A model generated the notes under the pieces. That model ran no database searches. It worked only from the letters and a program-made list of their open reading frames with translations, and was not told where the DNA came from. The position numbers and the translations under genes were made by a program. DNA of 7,399 bases, from positions 1-7,399 of the forward strand of contig DRGF01000183.1 in the NCBI GenBank assembly GCA_011050175.1, in the 5' to 3' direction. Below, in pieces: positions 1-6,331 of the stretch (position 1 is the first letter of the stretch; every line of letters starts with the position of its first letter). Source of the DNA: Thermococcus sp. (lineage in GTDB: Archaea; Methanobacteriota_B; Thermococci; Thermococcales; Thermococcaceae).

Positions 1-434
1 GTGGCTAGAGTATTCATGCCCCAGATTTTCTGCGCGTCCCTAAATTCGACGTCCCCATCGTTTATGTAGATGTACGTAGGCTTCTCGGCCTTTCCCTCGA
101 TTATCACCGCGTCATAGCCCGCAAACTTGAGTTCCGCGCCAAAAAAGCCCCCTCCAACGCTCCTGAAGTACGTTCCCGTGAGCGGGGACTTGAACTGAAC
201 CATCCACCTTGATGCGGACTGAGCCTTTGTACCAGTCAGAGGTCCCACAGTGAAAATAATTTTGTTTTCAGGGCTCAGAGGGCAAATCCCAGGCTTCAGC
301 TCGTCCCACAGAATCTTTGCTCCAAACCCGCGTCCACCTATAAATTTTTTGACGAGTTCTTCTTTTAATGGTTCCACTGTGGCTTTTTTATTTGTCAAAT
401 CTATTCTCAATATGCTCCCCATGTGGCCATACAT
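1..434 (-). CDS. Tungsten-containing aldehyde:ferredoxin oxidoreductase family protein, N-terminal part (cut by the window edge)
   Basis: Only the first 144 codons are present; the gene continues beyond position 1. The family binds a tungsten bis-pterin cofactor and a [4Fe-4S] cluster and oxidises aldehydes to acids with ferredoxin as acceptor in the cytoplasm. The visible part is the family's N-terminal domain: residues 32-43 (IGGRGFGAKILW), 53-58 (LSPENK), 64-69 (GPLTGT), 83-87 (SPLTG), then GGGFFGAELKFAGYDAV at 94-110 and EGKAEKPTYIYI at 113-124. From memory it aligns without gaps to Pyrococcus furiosus AOR, with R76 at the pterin-region arginine. The Cys ligands lie outside the window. 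The start at 434 is supported by GGTGAT four bases upstream and a TATA box about 37 bp upstream. The gene is divergent from the amidase. AOR, FOR, WOR4 and WOR5 paralogues cannot be separated on this fragment, so the substrate is open. The first codons are AT-richer than neighbouring genes. Confidence 0.9.
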   Translation of the reverse strand, partial: MYGHMGSILRIDLTNKKATVEPLKEELVKKFIGGRGFGAKILWDELKPGICPLSPENKIIFTVGPLTGTKAQSASRWMVQFKSPLTGTYFRSVGGGFFGAELKFAGYDAVIIEGKAEKPTYIYINDGDVEFRDAQKIWGMNTLA

Positions 435-438
435 AAAA

Positions 439-444
439 ATCACC
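439..444 (-). promoter_or_regulatory. Ribosome binding site of the AOR-family gene
   Basis: On the minus strand the bases read GGTGAT, matching the archaeal 16S anti-Shine-Dalgarno end, followed by TTTT and ATG. It decides the start at 434 over the in-frame ATG four codons later. The amidase gene on the other side has the same GGTGAT-TTNN-ATG layout. Confidence 0.7.
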
Positions 445-465
445 GCATAAGAATATCGAATTAAA

Positions 466-481
466 TCTATATAAACCTTTG
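466..481 (-). promoter_or_regulatory. BRE/TATA promoter of the AOR-family gene
   Basis: The minus strand reads CAAAGG (BRE-like) followed by TTTATATAG, a textbook Thermococcales TATA box (468-475). Initiation about 26 bp downstream would fall near 444-446, giving a leader of about 10 nt that just includes the GGTGAT site. Confidence 0.7.
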
Positions 482-491
482 CTGTTAGTCG

Positions 492-524
492 ATTGTTATT
501 TTTAAATTTAGTCACCATAACAAT
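492..524. repeat. 8-bp perfect inverted repeat in the divergent intergenic region (possible operator)
   Basis: ATTGTTAT at 492-499 and ATAACAAT at 517-524 are exact reverse complements, 17 bp apart. The spacer holds the palindrome TAAATTTA (503-510). The right arm ends nine bases before the amidase TATA box, and the left arm starts 17 bases from the AOR-family TATA box. A regulator bound here could control both genes. The AT-rich setting means a chance repeat cannot be excluded. Confidence 0.35.
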
Positions 525-525
525 G

Positions 526-541
526 GAAAATGTTTTTATCT
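526..541 (+). promoter_or_regulatory. Predicted BRE/TATA promoter of the amidase gene
   Basis: GGAAAA followed by TG and TTTTTATC (533-540) fits an archaeal BRE plus TATA element. Initiation about 25 bp on would be near 560-565, leaving a short leader with the GGTGAT ribosome site. This places the promoter downstream of the in-frame ATGs at 493 and 523 and argues against them as starts. Confidence 0.55.
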
Positions 542-563
542 TTCTATTTCACAAGCAATACTT

Positions 564-569
564 GGTGAT
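564..569 (+). promoter_or_regulatory. Ribosome binding site deciding the amidase start
   Basis: GGTGAT lies four bases before ATG 574. No such site precedes ATG 493 or ATG 523, so 574 is taken as the true start. Confidence 0.7.
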
Positions 570-573
570 TTCC

Positions 574-1875
574 ATGGTAGTTGAAGACGAGATTTTTAAT
601 GATGTGCAAACAAATGGAATTATCGGGCCCCACTCAAAGATGCTTGGGCCTGTGGCAGATGGAGGAAAAATAGTTTTCTTAACCGCTCCAGGATGCTGGG
701 GCCCAATGATTACACCCACCCTCAGAGGAGGCCACGAAGTCAACGTCCCCGTTGCCGTGGAAGGCGCAGAAGTCGGGGATGGGATTGTAATCAAGATAAA
801 GAGCATAAAGGTGCTCTCAAAGGCGGCATCTTCCGGCGTTGACACCGTTAGGGAAGGCGCGTTTGTCGGCGACCCTTACGTTGCCAAGAAATGTCCCGTC
901 TGTAACGAGCCGTGGCCCGAATTCGAAGTAATCGGCATAGGTGAGGATGCAATAAGGTGCAAACGCTGTGGCTCCCCAGCCGCGCCCTTCAAAATGGTAA
1001 ACGGATACACGATGGTCTTTGACCACAACCTCGGAGTCGGCGTCACCATAAACAAAGAGACGGCCGAGATGATAGCCAAAGACGCCTGGGAGTGGCATTC
1101 CCTCCCCAAGAACTCAAAGCAAGTCCCAATACTCATATTTGCCAAGGCAGATATAGTCGGAGTACCTTCAAGGATGAGGCCTTTCTTGGGGCAGCTCGGA
1201 ACGGTTCCGGCCGTGGACATCCCCGACTCCCACAACGCCGGAGACTTCGGTTCATTCCTAATCAACGCCCCCCATCCATATGGAATAACAAAAGAGGACT
1301 ACGAGACCAAGCTGACGGATGGGCACCTAGATGTTGACTCAGTCAGAGAGGGGGCGATAATAATAGCGCCTGTAAAGGTCAAAGGCGGAGGAGTTTATGC
1401 AGGAGATGCACACGGAATGCAGGGAGACGGAGAGGTAGCTGGACACACAACCGATGTATCGGCTGAGAGCGTTCTTGAAGTTTCAGTTGTCAAGAACATA
1501 AACCTCGACGGCCCGATTCTGCTTCCCCCCGAGGAAGATCTGCCGCCGCTCGCCAAACCGTGGAGAAAAGACGAATGGGAAAGAGTGCAGAGCCTGGCCA
1601 AGAGGTTCGGAATCGAACCCGAGCCGGTAGCTCCAGTGCAGATAATCGGTTCTGGGCCGACCATAAACGACGCCGCGGTTAGGGGCTTCGAGAGGGCGGC
1701 AAAACTCTTCGGAATGAGCGTGGAGGAAGTCAAGAACAGGGTGACAATAAGCGGTGCCGTCGAGATCGGAAGGCTTCCGGGAATAGTGCAGGTCTCAATG
1801 CAGGTTCCGCTGAGTGCTCTGGAGAAATTGGGGATAGACGAGATAGTGGTTAAGCACTACGGGCTTCCCTACTGA
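574..1875 (+). CDS. Acetamidase/formamidase family protein with a Cys4 zinc-ribbon-like insert
   Basis: The 433-residue protein belongs by sequence pattern to the FmdA/AmdA family, which hydrolyses short amides such as formamide or acetamide to the acid and ammonia in the cytoplasm. Supporting features are the N-terminal beta-rich part with TAPGCWGPMITPTLRGG (38-53), the family signature GDAHGMQGDGEVAGHTTDVS (277-296) with H280 and D285, and a C-terminal domain. Length is near the roughly 400-residue long form of the family. An insert at about 107-132 has two pairs, CPVC (107-110) and CKRC (129-132), typical of a structural zinc ribbon. The start is set by GGTGAT and by the TATA box; a longer frame from 493 would translate the promoter. 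The gene seems to stand alone, divergent from the AOR-family gene and followed by a T-run. The natural substrate cannot be told from sequence; a longer or cyclic amide is possible. Confidence 0.85.
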   Translation: MVVEDEIFNDVQTNGIIGPHSKMLGPVADGGKIVFLTAPGCWGPMITPTLRGGHEVNVPVAVEGAEVGDGIVIKIKSIKVLSKAASSGVDTVREGAFVGDPYVAKKCPVCNEPWPEFEVIGIGEDAIRCKRCGSPAAPFKMVNGYTMVFDHNLGVGVTINKETAEMIAKDAWEWHSLPKNSKQVPILIFAKADIVGVPSRMRPFLGQLGTVPAVDIPDSHNAGDFGSFLINAPHPYGITKEDYETKLTDGHLDVDSVREGAIIIAPVKVKGGGVYAGDAHGMQGDGEVAGHTTDVSAESVLEVSVVKNINLDGPILLPPEEDLPPLAKPWRKDEWERVQSLAKRFGIEPEPVAPVQIIGSGPTINDAAVRGFERAAKLFGMSVEEVKNRVTISGAVEIGRLPGIVQVSMQVPLSALEKLGIDEIVVKHYGLPY

Positions 1876-1876
1876 G

Positions 1877-1895
1877 TTTTTTATTTCATAATTTT
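1877..1895 (+). terminator. Oligo-T terminator after the amidase gene
   Basis: A run of six T (1877-1882) starts just after the stop codon, followed by ATTTC and a further TTTT at 1892-1895. Archaeal RNA polymerase stops at such T-runs without a hairpin. It precedes the promoter of the next gene. Confidence 0.45.
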
Positions 1896-1920
1896 CATCT
1901 GGCCGGTGGGGGAGAATAGG

Positions 1921-1934
1921 AGAACCTTTTAAAC
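1921..1934 (+). promoter_or_regulatory. TATA promoter of the RNA methyltransferase gene (leaderless)
   Basis: AGAACC followed by TTTTAAA (1927-1933) lies about 26 bp before ATG 1956, which is the usual TATA-to-start-site distance. The stretch between is pyrimidine-rich (CCCCTCCCCTCAACC and onward) and has no ribosome site, so the transcript probably begins at or next to the start codon. Confidence 0.6.
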
Positions 1935-1955
1935 CCCTCCCCTCAACCTTTTCCC

Positions 1956-2885
1956 ATGCTCGAAAAGCTGTTCAGTCTCGGCTATTCCAAGACCTTCGCG
2001 GAGCGCTATTACGAACTCTGGGGTGAGAGGGCATTAGCGATCGCCGAGGCTATGGAGAGGCCCCTGCCAAGGTGCTTCCGCGTAAACACGCTCAGGATAG
2101 AGGTTCCCAGGCTCACAAAGCTCCTCAACAAGAAGGGCTTCCAGTTCAAGCGCGTCCCCTGGGCTAGGGAAGGATTCTGCCTCACACGCGAGCCCTTTGC
2201 GATTACCTCCACGCCCGAATACCTCGGCGGTCTCCTCTACATCCAGGAAGCCAGTTCGATGTATCCCCCCGTGGCGCTCGAGCCGAAGCCCGGCGAAGTC
2301 GTTGCGGACATGGCGGCGGCGCCTGGCGGAAAAACCTCCTATCTCGCCCAGCTCATGGAGAACCAAGGGATAATCTACGCCTTTGACGTGGGGGAAGACA
2401 GGCTGAAGGAGACCCGTTTGAACCTCTCTCGCCTCGGCGTGACAAACACAGTTCTCATCCACAAGTCGTCGCTCCATATCGACGAGCTCGGAGTTGAGTT
2501 TGACAAAATACTGCTAGATGCCCCATGCACAGGTTCCGGCACGATCCACAAAAACCCGGAGCGGAAGGCGAACAGGACGATGGACGACATAAAGTTCTGC
2601 CAGGGCCTTCAGATACAGCTCCTTGAAAAGGGCCTGAGTGTGCTCAAGAAGGGCGGAATCCTCGTGTACTCGACCTGTTCCCTTGAGCCCGAGGAGAACG
2701 AGTTCGTAATCCAGTGGGTTCTGGACAGCTTCGAGGTTGAGCTCCTCCCGCTCCGCTACGGCGAGCCTGCCCTGACAAAACCCTTCGGGATTGAGCTGAG
2801 CGAGGAAATAAAGAAGGCGAGGCGCTTTTACCCCGACAGGCACGGCACGAGTGGTTTTTTCGTGGCAAAGTTCAAAAAACTCTGA
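1956..2885 (+). CDS. NOL1/NOP2/Sun family RNA m5C methyltransferase (archaeal Trm4-like)
   Basis: This 309-residue enzyme is predicted to transfer a methyl group from S-adenosylmethionine to C5 of cytosine in tRNA or rRNA. The N-terminal part (about 1-100) has the family pattern RCFRVNTLR (39-47) and YIQEASSMYP (95-104). The Rossmann methyltransferase core follows: motif I DMAAAPGGKT (118-127), acidic strand YAFDVGEDR (141-149), motif IV LLDAPCTGSG (186-195) with C191, motif VI YSTCSLEPEENE (238-249) with the nucleophilic C241, and RFYPDRHGTSGFF (290-302) near the end. Both catalytic cysteines are present. It has no separate PUA domain and is close in size to Pyrococcus tRNA m5C methyltransferase (Trm4), my favoured assignment. 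Archaea carry several paralogues, including an NSUN6-type enzyme for C72, so the target is uncertain. No archease gene, a known Trm4 partner, is adjacent. Confidence 0.92.
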   Translation: MLEKLFSLGYSKTFAERYYELWGERALAIAEAMERPLPRCFRVNTLRIEVPRLTKLLNKKGFQFKRVPWAREGFCLTREPFAITSTPEYLGGLLYIQEASSMYPPVALEPKPGEVVADMAAAPGGKTSYLAQLMENQGIIYAFDVGEDRLKETRLNLSRLGVTNTVLIHKSSLHIDELGVEFDKILLDAPCTGSGTIHKNPERKANRTMDDIKFCQGLQIQLLEKGLSVLKKGGILVYSTCSLEPEENEFVIQWVLDSFEVELLPLRYGEPALTKPFGIELSEEIKKARRFYPDRHGTSGFFVAKFKKL

Positions 2886-2896
2886 GTTGCCTCACT

Positions 2897-3871
2897 TCAA
2901 TCCTCCGACTCCGACGCGAGCTTCTCGTCGAGCTCCCCCAGCCTTTTGATGACGTCCTCGCTTAGGTGCTTTTCGAGTTCTTCCCTCGCGGCTTTCGCCA
3001 GCTCAAACTTTGAACTGTACTCTCCGAGGGAGGTCCACTTAATCTTCTTCCCCTCGACAAAGACGTCTATGTCGCAGAGGCGTTTGTAGCCGTGGTACTC
3101 GATGCCCTTGAGCAGGAACTTGACCCGCCCCGGGTCCTCCCATGTCAGGAGCTTGAGCTTGTACACGGGAACACGCATAAACGGCCTTGGATAGTCCCAG
3201 TCCCACCCCTCTCCAACGATGAAGCCGAGGTCAAGGTCTTCAATAACCATCATAAGGCGCTCTATGTTCTCCTCGTAGCGCTTGTCCGTGTCGTAGATTT
3301 TAATCGTAATCTCGTTCCACTCGGGCATCAGTTTTAGCAGCAGCAGGGGCGCATCGAGGCTGAGCTCCCGGTAAACTTCAAGGAAATCCCTATGAATGAG
3401 AACGGCGCCATCAATGTCCTCCGGCCCTATTGGGGAGTTCAGCTTCTTCCTTGTCAGGCCTATTATAGTGTCCCCGGCCTCGCCTTCGTCGAAGGCCGTT
3501 CGTATGTCCATTATCTCCCCGCCGTACTTATCTGCAATGAGCTTCAGCCCCTCCTCGATCTTGTCCGGGACGCGCATGAGTATTAGAGTGCCCTCAACGT
3601 GGACTTTCTCAATCGGGAGCTTGCTGTTGATTATCCTGCTCAGAATGACGGGGGCATGGCACTTTACCAGAAACGCCCTTTCCGGGGGAATCGTTTCCTT
3701 CTTCCACTCCCCGGTTACAAAGACCACGGTCTCGAACTCGCGGCTTTTTCTTATGGCCTCGTCCGTGGGGATTTCGTCAACACCAAAAATCTCCTTCAGG
3801 GCAGACCGCACGGCCCCTTCATGGGGAGTCCTGAGGAATATTATCGACGGCCCGAACCTAAGAGCGCGCAT
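2897..3871 (-). CDS. Unrecognised conserved-looking protein, 324 aa, coupled to the phosphoesterase
   Basis: I do not recognise this family. It looks like a soluble alpha/beta protein: no signal peptide and no membrane segment. Strand-rich stretches include SIIFLRT (9-15), ETVVFVTGEW (47-56), VEGTLILMRVP (92-102), GAVLIH (155-160), LLLLKLMP (176-183) and ITIKIYD (188-194). An aromatic and acidic patch, GEGWDWDYPRPFMRVPVY (220-237), is unusual and could be a ligand or catalytic site. The C-terminus (about 286-324) is helical and highly charged, ending ESED. Only two cysteines are visible (C71, C266). The start ATG 3871 shares its A with the stop TGA of the upstream phosphoesterase gene and has GGAGGGGG five bases upstream; an in-frame GTG at 3886 is a weaker alternative. 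Tight coupling suggests a joint role with that protein, but none can be named. Confidence 0.85.
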   Translation of the reverse strand: MRALRFGPSIIFLRTPHEGAVRSALKEIFGVDEIPTDEAIRKSREFETVVFVTGEWKKETIPPERAFLVKCHAPVILSRIINSKLPIEKVHVEGTLILMRVPDKIEEGLKLIADKYGGEIMDIRTAFDEGEAGDTIIGLTRKKLNSPIGPEDIDGAVLIHRDFLEVYRELSLDAPLLLLKLMPEWNEITIKIYDTDKRYEENIERLMMVIEDLDLGFIVGEGWDWDYPRPFMRVPVYKLKLLTWEDPGRVKFLLKGIEYHGYKRLCDIDVFVEGKKIKWTSLGEYSSKFELAKAAREELEKHLSEDVIKRLGELDEKLASESED

Positions 3872-4449
3872 CACAACCCCCTCCACATCTTGTATCCCCT
3901 CTCGAAATCCGTCCCTCCGGGATACTTCACTCGGTATGTCTTCCCGCTCGGGAGAAGGATGAAGTTAACGCCAAGAACTCCGTTCAGCCCCCTCCCTATC
4001 AGCTTGAAACTGTGGCCGTAAAGTCTGAAATCGGCGTCCAGGCCGGCCACCTCCATCCACGTGTGGCCGAGGGCGAACCTCGTGCCTTCTATCTCGACGA
4101 TACTTCCAGGCCCAACGACGGAATCGCCGAAGAACTCCCTGACCACCTCGGGGTCGTCCTCGTTGCCGGGAACGATGTAGAGCTCCGCCCCTGAGTTCCT
4201 GAGGATTCTGGTCAGCTTTCTCACGGCCCCGATGTAGAGCGGCTTCAGTTCGGGTCTCCTCTCCAGCTTTATGTTGTCCGCGAGGTCGCCGGTGTGGATT
4301 ATGTAGTCCGGGTCAGCCCTTTCAATCAGGCCGTTGAGGAAGCGGTAAACGCTCTCAGGGGTATCGCTTACGTGCATGACCTTGGTTTCGTCGGTGGACG
4401 AAAGCAGTTCCACGACCCTTTTCCGGAAGAGCGGGAGTCTTATCGGCAT
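3871..4449 (-). CDS. Calcineurin-like metallophosphoesterase with an incomplete metal site
   Basis: The 192-residue protein has the order of motifs of small YfcE/MJ0936-type metallophosphoesterases, cytoplasmic enzymes that hydrolyse phosphodiesters or phosphomonoesters. Motif I reads VSDTP (27-31) where SDTH is usual, motif II is GDLAD (54-58), motif III is GNED (95-98), motif IV is GH (128-129), and motif V reads GHSF (145-148) where GHTH is usual. D29, D55, N96, H129 and H146 are kept, but the histidines expected at 31 and 148 are P and F. By the known geometry of the fold both lost residues bind the same (alpha) metal. An N-terminal extension of about 24 residues precedes the first strand. 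M25 is a possible later start, but ATG 4449 lies about 26 bp from a TATA box, fitting a leaderless mRNA. It is first in an operon with the unrecognised gene. Confidence 0.82.
   Translation of the reverse strand: MPIRLPLFRKRVVELLSSTDETKVMHVSDTPESVYRFLNGLIERADPDYIIHTGDLADNIKLERRPELKPLYIGAVRKLTRILRNSGAELYIVPGNEDDPEVVREFFGDSVVGPGSIVEIEGTRFALGHTWMEVAGLDADFRLYGHSFKLIGRGLNGVLGVNFILLPSGKTYRVKYPGGTDFERGYKMWRGL
3877..3884 (-). promoter_or_regulatory. Ribosome binding site deciding the start at 3871
   Basis: The minus strand reads GGAGGGGG followed by TTGTG and ATG. It sits inside the last codons of the upstream phosphoesterase gene. The ideal spacing favours ATG 3871 over GTG 3886. Confidence 0.7.
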
Positions 4450-4470
4450 TAAAGGAAGTTGGGGGAGGGC

Positions 4471-4480
4471 TTATATATAC
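4471..4480. promoter_or_regulatory. Shared palindromic TATA element of a divergent promoter
   Basis: TTATATATAC contains the palindrome TATATATA (4472-4479) and is the only clear TATA box in the 58-bp gap. On the minus strand it is preceded by GCGAAGG and sits about 26 bp before ATG 4449. On the plus strand it is preceded by GGAGGGC and sits about 33 bp before ATG 4508. Both distances suit archaeal initiation, so one element may serve both directions. Confidence 0.6.
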
Positions 4481-4496
4481 CTTCGCCAAACTGGTA

Positions 4497-4502
4497 GGGG
4501 TG
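4497..4502 (+). promoter_or_regulatory. Ribosome binding site of the SDH-like gene
   Basis: GGGGTG five bases before ATG 4508 sets this start. The longer in-frame reading from 4376 would run through the divergent promoter and the start of the opposite gene. Confidence 0.6.
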
Positions 4503-4507
4503 TTACC

Positions 4508-6233
<1,726 letters not shown>

Positions 6234-6256
6234 AAAATTAAAAAAAGTCAGCAATA

Positions 6257-6268
6257 TTTTTATATTTT
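6257..6268 (+). terminator. T-rich terminator after nep1
   Basis: TTTTTATATTTT begins 24 bases after the nep1 stop and could end the SDH-like/nep1 transcript at an oligo-T signal. Part of the same AT-rich stretch could also act as a TATA element for the next gene, so the role is not certain. Confidence 0.35.
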
Positions 6269-6282
6269 GAAAATTTTATTTC
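6269..6282 (+). promoter_or_regulatory. Candidate BRE/TATA promoter of the transporter gene
   Basis: GAAAA followed by TTTTATTT (6274-6281) resembles a BRE/TATA pair. Initiation near 6304 would give a leader of about 28 nt. The upstream TTTTTATATTTT (6257-6268) is an alternative TATA element. Confidence 0.4.
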
Positions 6283-6318
6283 TTAGGCCTTGGAAACAAC
6301 ATCCTAAATCAATCCGAT

Positions 6319-6325
6319 GGAGGGA
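6319..6325 (+). promoter_or_regulatory. Ribosome binding site deciding the transporter start
   Basis: GGAGGGA lies six bases before ATG 6332. It overlaps an in-frame ATG at 6317, which has no ribosome site of its own, so 6332 is preferred. Confidence 0.65.
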
Positions 6326-6331
6326 CCATCC

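Noticed and set aside
250..450. Plus-strand open frame of 66 codons near the left edge
   Set aside because: The minus strand here encodes the well matched N-terminus of the AOR-family protein; the plus frame has no motif.
439..569. ATCACC (439-444) and GGTGAT (564-569) as halves of a TGR-type operator
   Set aside because: They are 119 bp apart and are simply the ribosome sites of the two divergent genes.
493..573. N-terminal extension of the amidase from ATG 493 or 523
   Set aside because: The region contains the TATA element and the inverted repeat, has no ribosome site before those ATGs, and encodes a hydrophobic stretch not expected in this family. GGTGAT before ATG 574 fits well.
876..1265. 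Minus-strand open frame of 129 codons inside the amidase gene
   Set aside because: It is a mirror of the amidase coding frame, with no start signals or recognisable domain.
3872..3886. GTG 3886 as start of the 324-aa protein (adding five residues)
   Set aside because: ATG 3871 has a better spaced GGAGGGGG site and a one-base stop/start overlap. GTG is possible but less likely.
3396..4021. Plus-strand open frames of 188 and 140 codons across the minus-strand operon
   Set aside because: They are Ser/Pro/Arg-rich shadow translations with no motif, promoter or ribosome site, opposite two better supported genes.
4376..4507. N-terminal extension of the SDH-like protein from 4376
   Set aside because: It would overlap the start of the divergent phosphoesterase and read through the promoter. 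The Rossmann strand begins exactly at ATG 4508.
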